Translations under genes and position numbers: made by a program
NCBI GenBank assembly: GCA_016699715.1
Contig: CP065007.1
Location: forward strand, 3,496,001-3,560,000
Direction: 5' to 3'
DNA length: 64,000 nucleotides
From: Candidatus Competibacteraceae bacterium
Lineage (GTDB): Bacteria; Pseudomonadota; Gammaproteobacteria; Competibacterales; Competibacteraceae
In this document: piece by piece, positions 7,526 to 16,219 of the stretch
How the letters are laid out: each line of letters opens with the position of its first letter
Numbering within the stretch: position 1 is the first letter of the stretch
Notes under the pieces: generated by a model
Database searches by the model: none
Told to the model about the DNA's origin: nothing
What the model saw: the letters and a program-made list of their open reading frames with translations, nothing else

Positions 7526-8518
7526 ATGAATGATACCGCTCTACTTTCCCAAGCCGTAACCCACGCCCGGCCACCGGTTCCCTGCACGCCGCGCTGGAGT
7601 GTCGAATCGGTTTTAGCGTTATTCGAACTGCCTTTCGCCGATCTGCTGTTTCAGGCTCAGGAAGCATTGCGCAAGCATTTCGACCCCAACGCGGTGCAGC
7701 GTTCGACCTTGCTGTCGATCAAGACCGGTAACTGCTCGGAGGATTGCGGCTACTGCTCGCAGTCCAAGCGCTACCAGACCGGGTTGGAGACGCAACGCTT
7801 GTTATCCACCGAGGAAGTGCTGGCAGCGGCCAAAGCAGCTAAGGAACAGGGCGCCGGCCGATTCTGCATGGGCGCGGCCTGGCGCGGCCCCAAGGAAAAA
7901 GACCTGCCCGCGGTCATGGAGATGGTCAGCGCCGTCAAGGCACTCGGGTTGGAGACCTGCGTGACCCTGGGCATTCTCAGGGATGGCCAGGCCGAACAGT
8001 TGAAGGAAGCCGGGCTGGACTACTACAACCATAATCTCGATACCGCCCCGGAGTTTTACGGGGATGTCGTCACCACGCACACTTATCAGGATCGGCTGGA
8101 TACCTTGCAGACCGTGCGCGAGGCTGGCTTGAAGGTCTGTAGCGGCGGCATCGTCGGCATGGGCGAATCGCGCCAGCATCGTGCCGGCTTGATCGCCAAA
8201 CTGGCCAGTCTCGACCCACCGCCGGAATCGGTGCCGATCAACAACCTGGTGCCGATTCCCGGCACGCCGCTGGCCAACAGCGATCCGATCGATATTTTCG
8301 AGTTTGCCCGCACCATTGCCGCCGCTCGCATCACCATGCCACGCAGCTATGTGCGCCTGTCGGCCGGACGGGAGCAGATGAACGAGTCCGAACAGGCGCT
8401 GTGCTTTCTGGCCGGGGCCAACTCGATTTTCTACGGTGACCACCTGCTGACCACCAGCAATCCGCAAACGCCTCTGGATAACACGCTTTTTGAAAAGCTC
8501 GGGTTGCACGGCATCTGA
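7526..8518 (+). CDS. bioB: Biotin synthase
   Basis: This radical-SAM enzyme inserts sulfur into dethiobiotin, the last step of biotin synthesis. The 330-residue protein has the family CxxxCxxC cluster motif at Cys70, Cys74 and Cys77 (CSEDCGYCSQS), followed by GRFCMGAAWRGP, YYNHNLDT and RLSAGR, all typical of BioB. The ATG at 7526 gives the usual length; earlier in-frame starts would add about 68 residues unlike the family. It is the first gene of a tight bioB-A-F-C-D operon; bioA begins 13 bp after the stop. The enzyme needs a sacrificed [2Fe-2S] cluster, so it depends on Fe-S assembly (compare erpA at 63217). Confidence 0.95.
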   Translation: MNDTALLSQAVTHARPPVPCTPRWSVESVLALFELPFADLLFQAQEALRKHFDPNAVQRSTLLSIKTGNCSEDCGYCSQSKRYQTGLETQRLLSTEEVLAAAKAAKEQGAGRFCMGAAWRGPKEKDLPAVMEMVSAVKALGLETCVTLGILRDGQAEQLKEAGLDYYNHNLDTAPEFYGDVVTTHTYQDRLDTLQTVREAGLKVCSGGIVGMGESRQHRAGLIAKLASLDPPPESVPINNLVPIPGTPLANSDPIDIFEFARTIAAARITMPRSYVRLSAGREQMNESEQALCFLAGANSIFYGDHLLTTSNPQTPLDNTLFEKLGLHGI

Positions 8519-8531
8519 ACGACGACCGCCC

Positions 8532-9854
8532 ATGACCAATGCTGACTGGTTGAATCGCAGCCTGAAAGCGGTTTGGCATCCCTGTACCCAGATGAAGTAT
8601 CACGACACCGGGGCGTTGCCGCTGATACCGGTGAACCGTGGCGCGGGTGCGTGGCTGTACGACTTCGACGGTCGGCGTTATCTGGATGCCATCGGTTCGT
8701 GGTGGGTGAACCTGTTCGGCCATGCCAACCCCCGCATCAGCGCCGCCGTGAAGGATCAGCTTGACCGGCTCGAACATGTGATTCTGGCCGGATTCACCCA
8801 CGCGCCGGTGGTGGAACTGTCGGAGCGGCTGTCGGCCCTGACCAACGGCGAGCTGGGTCATTGTTTCTATGCCTCGGACGGTTCGGCGGCGGTGGAGATC
8901 GCCCTGAAAATGTCGCATCACTACTGGCGCAATCATGCTCAGCCCGGCAAGCAGGCATTCCTCTGTCTGGCCGGCAGCTACCATGGCGAGACGCTGGGCG
9001 CGCTGGGGGTCAGCGATGTCGGTTTATACAAGGAGGCCTATGGGCCGCTGATGCATCATGCCATCGCGGTCCCTTCTCCCGATGCCCGTCAGGCCGAGGT
9101 CGGAGAGACGGCCGCCGATGTCGCGCGCCGCGCCGCGGCCGGACTGGAAGCGATGCTGGCGGCCCGGCATGAATCGGTCGCCGCGCTGATCGTCGAGCCG
9201 CTGGTGCAGGGCGCCGGCGGGATGGTGATGTACGACCCCGAGTACCTGCGGCTGGCTCGCGCCCTGTGCGACCGCTACCGGATTCACCTGATCGCCGACG
9301 AAATCATGGTCGGATTCGGCCGCACCGGCACCCTGTTCGCCCACGAACAGGCCGGCATCCGCCCCGATCTGCTCTGTCTGTCCAAGGGAATCACCGGCGG
9401 TTACCTGCCGTTGTCGGTGGTGCTGGGCACCGACGATCTGTACGGTGCCTTCTACGACGACAGCTACAACCGTGCTTTCCTGCATTCCCACTCCTATACC
9501 GGCAATACCCTGGCCTGCCGGGCAGCACTGGCGACCCTGGACATTTTCGCCGAGGACGAGGTATTGGCGCGCAACCGGCGCTTTGCCGAACGTTTCACCG
9601 ATCTGCTGGCGCCACTGGCGCAGCACCCGCGGGCGCGGCATTTTCGCCAGCGCGGCATGATCTGGGCTGTCGATATCGACAGCGCCGATCCCGATTTTCG
9701 CTTGCGTTTCTTTCGCGAGGCGCTGCAACGCGAACTACTGCTGCGACCGCTGGGAACCACGCTGTACTTTATGCCGCCCTACATTCTCGACGACGAAGAA
9801 GCAGTCTTGCTGGCCGAACGCGCGGTGGCGGCGCTGGATGCCACGCTGGCATGA
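8532..9854 (+). CDS. bioA: Adenosylmethionine-8-amino-7-oxononanoate aminotransferase
   Basis: This PLP enzyme transfers the amino group of S-adenosylmethionine to KAPA, giving DAPA. The 440-residue protein shows the BioA start region (WHPCTQMKYH), GSWWVNLFGHANP, the aminotransferase aspartate in HLIADEIMVGFGRTG, and the PLP lysine Lys285 in LSKGITGGYLPLS. The ATG at 8532 is preferred over an in-frame ATG upstream that lies within bioB. Its stop overlaps the bioF start in an ATGA, so translation of the two is probably coupled. Confidence 0.95.
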   Translation: MTNADWLNRSLKAVWHPCTQMKYHDTGALPLIPVNRGAGAWLYDFDGRRYLDAIGSWWVNLFGHANPRISAAVKDQLDRLEHVILAGFTHAPVVELSERLSALTNGELGHCFYASDGSAAVEIALKMSHHYWRNHAQPGKQAFLCLAGSYHGETLGALGVSDVGLYKEAYGPLMHHAIAVPSPDARQAEVGETAADVARRAAAGLEAMLAARHESVAALIVEPLVQGAGGMVMYDPEYLRLARALCDRYRIHLIADEIMVGFGRTGTLFAHEQAGIRPDLLCLSKGITGGYLPLSVVLGTDDLYGAFYDDSYNRAFLHSHSYTGNTLACRAALATLDIFAEDEVLARNRRFAERFTDLLAPLAQHPRARHFRQRGMIWAVDIDSADPDFRLRFFREALQRELLLRPLGTTLYFMPPYILDDEEAVLLAERAVAALDATLA

Positions 9855-11017
9855 TTTGGGACGAACTGGACGGGGGTCTTGCCCAACTGAGGGCGGAGGG
9901 GCTGCTGCGCCGTCGTCGTACCCTGGAGGCGCCTTGCGGTCCGGAGGCACTGGTCGATGGCCAGCGGCTGATCGCGTTTTGCAGCAACGATTACCTCGGT
10001 TTGGCCAACCATCCGACCCTGGTCGCGGCGGCGCGGGAGGCGGCCGAACGCTGGGGCGTGGGCAGTGGCGCCTCACATGTGGTGAGCGGACACCTGCGGC
10101 CCCATCAGGAATTGGAAGAACGACTGGCGGCCTTCGTGGGCCGCGAGCGGGCGCTGTATTTCGGTACCGGTTACATGGCCAATCTGGCGATCGTGCCAGC
10201 GCTGGTGGGGCGCGACGACGCCGTGTTCGCCGACAAGCTGAATCACGCTTCGCTGATCGACGCCGCCCTGCTGGCGCGCGCCGAGCACCTGCGTTATCCG
10301 CATGGTGACATGGAGGCGCTCGCCCAGCGTCTGGGACGGAGTTCAGCCCGGCGCAAACTGATCCTCACCGACGCGGTGTTCAGCATGGATGGCGATCTGG
10401 CGCCGTTGCCGGAGCTGTTCGAACTGGCTGAACGCTTCGATGCCTGGTTGGTGGTCGACGACGCGCACGGCTTCGGGGTACTCGGCCCGGCGGGTCGGGG
10501 CAGCCTCGCCCATTTCGAGTTGCCGCCCTCGCCGCGCTTGATCCTGATGGGGACACTCGGCAAGGCGGCCGGTGGGTCCGGCGCGTTCGTGGCCGGCGAC
10601 CGGTGCGTGATCGAATGGCTGGCGCAGCGGGCGCGCCCCTATATTTTCACCACCGCCGCCAGTCCGATCATGGCCGCCGTGCTGCTGGCCAGTCTGGAAC
10701 TGATCGCCGCGGGCGACGACCGGCGCGCTCACCTGCAACAGCTGATCGCCCGCTTGCGGGCCGGGCTCGCCGACCCACGGTGGTGCCTGTTGCCATCCCG
10801 GACAGCGATCCAGCCGCTGCTGGTCGGCGACAACGAAGCCGCCGTGCGGCTGTCCGAACGCTTGTTCGAACGCGGCCTGTGGGTGCCGGCCATCCGGCCG
10901 CCCACCGTGCCGGTCGGGACCGCCCGCTTGCGGGTTTCCCTCTCCGCCGCGCACGATGCCAGTCAGCTTGACACCCTCATTACGACCCTACATGACTGTG
11001 CCGATCACCCTCACTAG
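9851..11017 (+). CDS. bioF: 8-amino-7-oxononanoate synthase
   Basis: This PLP enzyme condenses pimeloyl-ACP with alanine to make KAPA, the first step of ring assembly. The 388-residue protein has the alpha-oxoamine synthase blocks FCSNDYLGLANHP, GVGSGASHVVSGH, VVDDAHGFGVLG and the PLP lysine Lys238 in MGTLGKAAGGSGAF. The ATG at 9851 overlaps the bioA stop by four bases. The 3' end overlaps the start of bioC by 26 bases, so A, F and C form one translation-coupled group. Confidence 0.95.
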   Translation: MIWDELDGGLAQLRAEGLLRRRRTLEAPCGPEALVDGQRLIAFCSNDYLGLANHPTLVAAAREAAERWGVGSGASHVVSGHLRPHQELEERLAAFVGRERALYFGTGYMANLAIVPALVGRDDAVFADKLNHASLIDAALLARAEHLRYPHGDMEALAQRLGRSSARRKLILTDAVFSMDGDLAPLPELFELAERFDAWLVVDDAHGFGVLGPAGRGSLAHFELPPSPRLILMGTLGKAAGGSGAFVAGDRCVIEWLAQRARPYIFTTAASPIMAAVLLASLELIAAGDDRRAHLQQLIARLRAGLADPRWCLLPSRTAIQPLLVGDNEAAVRLSERLFERGLWVPAIRPPTVPVGTARLRVSLSAAHDASQLDTLITTLHDCADHPH

Positions 11018-11810
11018 CCCGCCCGTCACACTGCCGGCCAAGCAGCGCATCCGGCAAGCCTTCGACCAGGCGGCGGCGACCTACGATGCCGCCGCCGATG
11101 TCCAGCGGGAGGTGTGCGACCGACTGGCGCTTTGCTGGGACCAGACCGGTCTAACACGGGATCCCGCCGCCATTCTGGACGCGGGCTGCGGTACCGGTTA
11201 CGGCGCGTTCTGGTTGCGGCGGCGCTGGCCACGCGCCCGCTTGGCGTTGATCGATTTTGCACCCGGTATGTTGGTGGCCACTCGTGCCCACGGCGCCGGA
11301 GTGGAGCGAATCTGCGCTGATATCGAATCCCTGCCGCTGGCTGATCGCGGTTTTGATCTGTACTGGTCCAGTCTGGCTTGGCAGTGGAACGATCCAGGTG
11401 GGTGCTTGGCCGAGGCCGGACGGGTATTGAAAGCCGGCGGCGTGTTGGCGGTCGCTACTTTGGGAACCGATAACTTTCCCGAGTTGCGCCATGCCTTTGC
11501 CGAAATCGATGAATACAGCCACGTACTGACCATTGCACCGCCCGAGCGCCTGCTGGCGGATTGCCGGGCTGGGGATTGGGAAATGCGGATTTGGCAACGG
11601 CAGCCGGTGCGCCGACATTATCCCGATGTGCGGACCCTGCTTCGGGCGGTCAAGGCGGTCGGAGCACGCGAGGTCGAACAGCGTCGTCCCACGCCCTTGA
11701 GCCGTGGCGCCTGGCGGGCCATCACCGCGCGCTACGAACAGCTGCGGGAAGCCGCTGGACTGCCGTTGACCTACGATGCGGTATGGCTGATCGCCACGAG
11801 AACGGGTTGA
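10992..11810 (+). CDS. bioC: Malonyl-ACP O-methyltransferase
   Basis: BioC methylates malonyl-ACP with SAM so that the disguised substrate can be extended to pimeloyl-ACP methyl ester by fatty-acid synthesis. The 272-residue protein carries the methyltransferase motif I ILDAGCGTGYGAFWL, the acidic loop LIDFAPGML and SSLAWQWNDP, all as in BioC. It starts inside bioF. No bioH-type esterase gene, needed to remove the methyl group, is found beside it, although bioF-bioH-bioC order is common in related bacteria. The esterase must be elsewhere or replaced by another enzyme. Confidence 0.92.
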   Translation: MTVPITLTSPPVTLPAKQRIRQAFDQAAATYDAAADVQREVCDRLALCWDQTGLTRDPAAILDAGCGTGYGAFWLRRRWPRARLALIDFAPGMLVATRAHGAGVERICADIESLPLADRGFDLYWSSLAWQWNDPGGCLAEAGRVLKAGGVLAVATLGTDNFPELRHAFAEIDEYSHVLTIAPPERLLADCRAGDWEMRIWQRQPVRRHYPDVRTLLRAVKAVGAREVEQRRPTPLSRGAWRAITARYEQLREAAGLPLTYDAVWLIATRTG

Positions 11811-11819
11811 GCGATTTCC

Positions 11820-12509
11820 ATGAAACAGGCTTTTTTCGTGACCGGCACCGATACCGGGGTAGGCAAGACCCATGTGACCTGTGCCTTGCTGCACGCCACG
11901 CGCCGGCGAGGTTGGACCACGGTCGGCATGAAGCCGATCGCGGCGGGTGTTGGGGATGACGGACATAACGAAGACGTCACGCGCCTGCTGGCGGCGGGTT
12001 CCATCACGCCGCCGCGCGATTGGGTCAACCCCTTTCTGTACGATCCTTTCATCGCTCCGCATATCGCCGCCCACGCGGCGGGTCGGCCCATCAGGATATC
12101 GGTGATCCAGCAGGCGTTCGAGCGTTTGCAGGCTCTGGCGGAGGTGGTGTGGGTGGAAGGCGTGGGCGGGTTTCAGGTGCCGCTGGACGAGCGGTACGAC
12201 ACCGCCGATTTGGCGCGCATGCTGGCTTTTCCGGTAATTCTGGTGGTTGGTATGCGGCTGGGTTGCCTCAATCACGCGCTGCTCACCGCCGAGGCGATTA
12301 CCCGGCGAGGGTTGACGGTGGCGGGGTGGGTCGCCAATCGCATCGATTCGGCCATGGACTGTTTCGAAGCGAATCTCGACACGCTCCGCGCCCGGCTGAA
12401 TGCGCCGTTGCTGGGGGTGCTTCCATACGGTGAAAATCCCGAGCAAGTCGCGCCGGCGCTGCGCCTATCGATTTTACCGGGTTTTAACGCTGCTCCCTCA
12501 GCGGCCTGA
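11820..12509 (+). CDS. bioD: Dethiobiotin synthetase
   Basis: This ATP-dependent carboxylase closes the ureido ring of biotin, forming dethiobiotin from DAPA and CO2. The 229-residue protein begins with the P-loop GTDTGVGKT at residues 9-17, followed by MKPIAAG and VEGVGGFQVPL (the family motif with GVGG), then VVGMRLGCLNHALLT. It starts 9 bp after bioC and is the last gene of the operon. A rho-independent terminator follows about 30 bp after its stop. Confidence 0.95.
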   Translation: MKQAFFVTGTDTGVGKTHVTCALLHATRRRGWTTVGMKPIAAGVGDDGHNEDVTRLLAAGSITPPRDWVNPFLYDPFIAPHIAAHAAGRPIRISVIQQAFERLQALAEVVWVEGVGGFQVPLDERYDTADLARMLAFPVILVVGMRLGCLNHALLTAEAITRRGLTVAGWVANRIDSAMDCFEANLDTLRARLNAPLLGVLPYGENPEQVAPALRLSILPGFNAAPSAA

Positions 12510-12537
12510 AACGGGATGTAATGTATTGGCGGAGGAA

Positions 12538-12570
12538 GAAAAAAAGCCCGGGAATACCGGGCTTTTTTAG
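12538..12570. terminator. Bidirectional rho-independent terminator between bioD and csp
   Basis: The stem agcccgg/ccgggct with loop gaata is preceded by an A-run and followed by tttttt. It can therefore end transcription of the biotin operon (plus strand) and of the convergent cold-shock gene (minus strand). Confidence 0.85.
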
Positions 12571-12595
12571 AAATCTGGACGGCCGAACGAAAAAT

Positions 12596-12808
12596 CTAGT
12601 CCTCGTCCAGGGGCTTGATATTGGTGGCTTGCTTGCCTTTTGGCCCCATGGTGACGTCGAAGGAAACCTTCTGATTTTCCTTGAGCGTCTTGAAGCCGCG
12701 CGCCTGAATCGCGGAAAAGTGCGCAAACACGTCGTCGCCGCCGTTATCGGGCGTAATGAAACCGAACCCCTTGGATTCGTTAAACCACTTGACGGTACCA
12801 GTGACCAT
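12596..12808 (-). CDS. Cold-shock domain protein (CspA family)
   Basis: This 70-residue single-stranded RNA/DNA-binding protein acts as an RNA chaperone. It shows the start MVTGTVKWFNESKG, the RNP1 motif KGFGFI and the RNP2 motif VFAHF, with the usual five-strand barrel length. About 230 bp of non-coding sequence lie upstream (12809-13038), the size of the long leader through which cspA-type genes are controlled by temperature. No neighbouring gene is co-directional and close enough to form an operon with it. Confidence 0.93.
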   Translation of the reverse strand: MVTGTVKWFNESKGFGFITPDNGGDDVFAHFSAIQARGFKTLKENQKVSFDVTMGPKGKQATNIKPLDED

Positions 12809-13038
12809 ATTGATGCATTTCCTGAGAACTAAGGGTATTGGAACAATCGGGTAGAAACCCGAACAAGCCGCACGAATTCAAGGCGGGGAAAATGACGGAC
12901 TGAATAACCAGCGGTCGTTACAGCGGACGAACAAATTCACCACTTAAAAATCATACGCACCAAAACTATAGGCGAAGCCCATCGGTAGGGCAAGTTGATT
13001 TTCGTGCGGGCCGTTTTTGCTCTTAATCCCTGTTCTCA

Positions 13039-13506
13039 TCAGAGTTCCTTGGCCATCACCAGGGCGTCTTCCCGCCCACCGGCGGCGGGATAATAGCTCG
13101 GCCGCAAGCCGATTTCACAAAAGCCGGCGGAGTGGTAAAGCCGCACGGCGGCGGTGTTGGTGGGGCGAACCTCCAGGAACACGCTCTGCACCTCGGCGGT
13201 GCGCGCCAGTTCGAGCAGGTGCTCCAGCATGCGCCGTGACAGCCCATGTCCCCGCAGTTCCGGTCGCACGCAAAGGTTAAGGATATGGGCTTCGCCGGCC
13301 GCCGCCGACATCACGCCGTAGGTCTGAATGAAGCCGTGTGGGGTTTCCAATACCTGGCAGTGGTAACCGACCCGGATACAGTCGCGAAAGATGCTTTCGG
13401 TCCAGGAGAATTCATAGGCGCGTTTCTCGATCGTGAGCACTTCCCGGAGATCGGCGTAGAGCATTTTTCGGAATCGGCCAATCCGGTGTTCTTTTAACAC
13501 ATTCAT
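13039..13506 (-). CDS. rimI: Ribosomal-protein-alanine N-acetyltransferase
   Basis: This GNAT enzyme acetylates the N-terminal alanine of ribosomal protein S18. The 155-residue protein has the acetyl-CoA-binding segment VRPELRGHGLSRRMLEHLL, then FLEVRPTNTAAVRLYHSAGFCEIGLRPSYYP, typical of RimI. The ATG at 13506 is supported by a four-base ATGA overlap with the stop of the uracil-DNA glycosylase gene upstream. Translation of the two is probably coupled. Confidence 0.9.
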   Translation of the reverse strand: MNVLKEHRIGRFRKMLYADLREVLTIEKRAYEFSWTESIFRDCIRVGYHCQVLETPHGFIQTYGVMSAAAGEAHILNLCVRPELRGHGLSRRMLEHLLELARTAEVQSVFLEVRPTNTAAVRLYHSAGFCEIGLRPSYYPAAGGREDALVMAKEL

Positions 13507-14438
13507 GAACTTGAGGGCCTCGGGTCCGGTTCGCTCGGAGAGGCGGTGGCCGCGGCGCGGCGCGCCAGCCGCAGGTCGTCCCAGACCTTGCGTTTCTCGC
13601 GCGGCGCGCGCAGCAGATAGGCGGGATGGTAGGTCACCACCAGCGGAATTTGCGCCGGACCGAAGTGGTGGACCCGGCCGCGCAGCTTGCCGATTTGCGT
13701 GTCGGTATCCAGCAGGTTCTGGGCGGCGATGCGACCCAGCGCGAAGATGATGCGTGGCCGGATCAGTTCGATCTGGCGTTCCAGGAACGGTCGGCAGAGC
13801 TTGGCCTCGGCGGGCGCCGGGTCGCGGTTTTCCGGCGGGCGGCATTTCAAAATATTCGCGATGTACGCCTGTTCGCGTTTCAGGCCGATCGCCAACAGCA
13901 TCGGATTGAGCAGCTTGCCGGCCCGACCGACGAACGGCTCGCCGAGCCGGTCCTCGTCGGCGCCCGGCGCCTCGCCGATCACCAGCCAGTTGGTTTCACG
14001 GTCACCGGTTCCGAACACGGCCTGGGTACGGGTGGCGCACAGGCCGCAGGCGGTGCACTGCCGGGCTTCCGCCGCAAGTTCCTCCCAATCCATCCGGGCG
14101 ATGCGCGCTTCGCGGCTGGCGGCTGGCGGCGTGGAGGCGTGATCGACGGCGGTTTCGAATACCGGTTCCCAATCGTCCGTCATGGGCGGTGTCCAGTCAT
14201 CAGGGGGTAAAGATTCGAACTCCTCCGCATCCCTCATGGCCATCGGCTGCGGTTGATCCTGAGAGTACTCCAGCTCGGCGGGGGGGGAACTCGCGGCGGA
14301 GGGATTGGACGCGGGAGCGGAAGCATCCAACCCCGCCGTTACGGGAGGAGCTTGCGGATGCCCGGCCAGTGGCCGACGCGGCAGCCACAGCGGAATGCCC
14401 AGCGCGGCCAGATACTCGCGCTTGCGGTCGTCGGTCAC
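13503..14438 (-). CDS. Family 4 uracil-DNA glycosylase with long N-terminal extension
   Basis: The enzyme removes uracil from DNA in base-excision repair. The catalytic domain begins near residue 116 of 311 and has Cys128 and Cys131 of CTACGLC, plus two later cysteines in LKCRPP and KLCRPF, which match the four ligands of the family's [4Fe-4S] cluster. GEAPGADED and HPAYLLR are the catalytic motifs. The first 115 residues are a low-complexity, Pro/Ala/Asp-rich linker with several MTDDW-like repeats, also seen in other proteobacterial members placed next to rimI. The gene lies 10 bp downstream of leuA and overlaps rimI. Confidence 0.9.
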   Translation of the reverse strand: MTDDRKREYLAALGIPLWLPRRPLAGHPQAPPVTAGLDASAPASNPSAASSPPAELEYSQDQPQPMAMRDAEEFESLPPDDWTPPMTDDWEPVFETAVDHASTPPAASREARIARMDWEELAAEARQCTACGLCATRTQAVFGTGDRETNWLVIGEAPGADEDRLGEPFVGRAGKLLNPMLLAIGLKREQAYIANILKCRPPENRDPAPAEAKLCRPFLERQIELIRPRIIFALGRIAAQNLLDTDTQIGKLRGRVHHFGPAQIPLVVTYHPAYLLRAPREKRKVWDDLRLARRAAATASPSEPDPRPSSS

Positions 14439-14448
14439 GGTGGTCTGC

Positions 14449-15984
14449 TCACAACAGTTGCGGATGCGCCCGCTCGGCCGGTTGCAACATCTTGTTGAGC
14501 GCGTTCACATAAGCCTTGGCCGAGGCGATCACAATGTCGGTATCCGCGCCCTGACCGTTGACGATCCGGCCGCTCTTGGAGACGCGCACCGTTACCTCGC
14601 CCTGGGAATCGGTGCCGCTGGTGATGTTGTTGACCGAGTACAGCAGCAGGTCGGTGCCTGTCCGCAAGATGCTTTCGATCGCCTTGAACGAGGCATCCAC
14701 CGGACCGCCGCCCTCCGCGGTCGCGTTGCATTCCTTGCCATCCACCGACAGGGTGACTTGGGCGCTCGGAGTTTCGCCGGTTTCCGAGCAGACCCGCAGG
14801 TAAAGCAGCTTGACCCGCTCATTTTCCGCCGTCAGATAAGCATCGGTGACCAGTGCCTGCAAGTCTTCGTCATACACCTCATGCTTTTTATCGGCCAGCT
14901 CCTTGAAGCGGGCGAAGGCATCATTCAATTCTTCCTCGGTGGCGAAACTGACGCCCAATTCCTCCAGTCGCGTGCGGAAGGCATTGCGGCCCGAGTGCTT
15001 GCCCATGACCATGCGATTGGCGCTCCAGCCCACATCTTCCGCGCGCATGATCTCGTAGGTTTCCCGGTGCTTGAGCACGCCGTCCTGATGAATACCGGAT
15101 TCGTGGGCGAAGGCGTTGGCGCCGACGATGGCCTTGTTCGGTTGCACCGGGAAGCCGGTGATGTTGGCTACCAGCCGCGAGGCCGGTACGATCTGGGTGG
15201 TGTCGATGCCGGTTTCCAGTTGGAATACGTCGTGGCGGGTGCGCACCGTCATCACGATCTCTTCCAGCGAGGCGTTGCCGGCCCGCTCGCCCAGGCCGTT
15301 GATGGTGCATTCCACCTGGCGCGCGCCGGCCAGTACCGCCGCCAGCGAGTTGGCCACCGCCAGACCCAGATCGTTGTGACAGTGGACGGAGAAGATGGCT
15401 TTGTCGGCGTTCGGCACCCGCTCGATCAAACTGCGAATGGTGTGGGCAAACTGCTCGGGGACGTTGTAGCCGACCGTATCGGGAATATTGATGGTGCGAG
15501 CGCCGGCGTCGATCACCGCCTCGGTGATCCGGCACAGAAAATCCAGCTCCGAACGGCCGGCGTCCTCGGCGGAGAATTCCACGTCGTCGGTCCAGCGCCG
15601 GGCGCGGCGCACCGCCTCGACCGCCCGCTCCACCACCTGGTCCGGTTCCATGCGCAGCTTCATCTTCATATGGATCGGCGAGGTGGCGATAAAGGTGTGA
15701 ATACGGCCCGCCGCCGCCTCTTTCAACGCCTCGCCGGCCCGATCGATGTCGGCGTCGGCGGCGCGGGCCAGACCACAGACCACACTGTCCTTGACCACCC
15801 GCGCCACCGCCCGCACCGCTTCGAAATCGCCGGGGCTGGCAATCGGAAAACCGGCTTCGATCACGTCTACCCGCATCCGCTCCAGCATCTTGGCGATGCG
15901 GACTTTTTCTTCCTTGGTCATGGAGGCGCCGGGGCTTTGCTCGCCGTCGCGCAGGGTGGTATCAAAGATAATCAGTTTGTTCAT
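14449..15984 (-). CDS. leuA: 2-isopropylmalate synthase
   Basis: LeuA condenses acetyl-CoA with 2-ketoisovalerate, the first committed step of leucine synthesis. The 511-residue protein shows the DRE-TIM signature TLRDGEQSPGASM, EAGFPIASPGD, the metal site in SVHCHNDLGLAVANSL, and the C-terminal LeuA allosteric (leucine-binding) domain after residue about 390. Length is normal. In many gammaproteobacteria leuA follows ilvB-ilvN-ilvC-pssA; here the same order holds on the minus strand, but about 7 kb of oppositely oriented glycogen/trehalose genes separate pssA from leuA. Confidence 0.95.
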   Translation of the reverse strand: MNKLIIFDTTLRDGEQSPGASMTKEEKVRIAKMLERMRVDVIEAGFPIASPGDFEAVRAVARVVKDSVVCGLARAADADIDRAGEALKEAAAGRIHTFIATSPIHMKMKLRMEPDQVVERAVEAVRRARRWTDDVEFSAEDAGRSELDFLCRITEAVIDAGARTINIPDTVGYNVPEQFAHTIRSLIERVPNADKAIFSVHCHNDLGLAVANSLAAVLAGARQVECTINGLGERAGNASLEEIVMTVRTRHDVFQLETGIDTTQIVPASRLVANITGFPVQPNKAIVGANAFAHESGIHQDGVLKHRETYEIMRAEDVGWSANRMVMGKHSGRNAFRTRLEELGVSFATEEELNDAFARFKELADKKHEVYDEDLQALVTDAYLTAENERVKLLYLRVCSETGETPSAQVTLSVDGKECNATAEGGGPVDASFKAIESILRTGTDLLLYSVNNITSGTDSQGEVTVRVSKSGRIVNGQGADTDIVIASAKAYVNALNKMLQPAERAHPQLL

Positions 15985-16219
15985 GCGGGTGTTCTCCAGT
16001 GAAGTTTGATCGCCGCGCCGGTGGCTGGCGAAGCCGGCGGATCATGGCGGTTGATTATGGCGATTTTGCGAGCTTTGTCAGCCGAATGTTGAGTGGTGCC
16101 GGGCTTCTGCCCGGCTCGTCGCGCGGCGGCCGGTATCAGGGAGTCGGCGTGCTTTTCGTCGGACGGCTGGCGATAGCCTGTTACAATAATAAATCCTAAT
16201 CATGGAGTAAGGAGATTTT

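Noticed and set aside
9266..9850. An N-terminal extension of bioF within bioA
   Set aside because: The frame is open, but the translated sequence is unlike BioF and the ATGA overlap at 9851 gives the family start.
11151..12446. A 431-codon frame opposite bioC and bioD
   Set aside because: It crosses two well-supported genes on the opposite strand and has no motif or ribosome site.
14305..16002. A 565-codon open frame on the plus strand opposite leuA
   Set aside because: It is the antisense of a clearly conserved gene in GC-rich DNA, where long mirror frames are common, and its translation has no recognisable domain.
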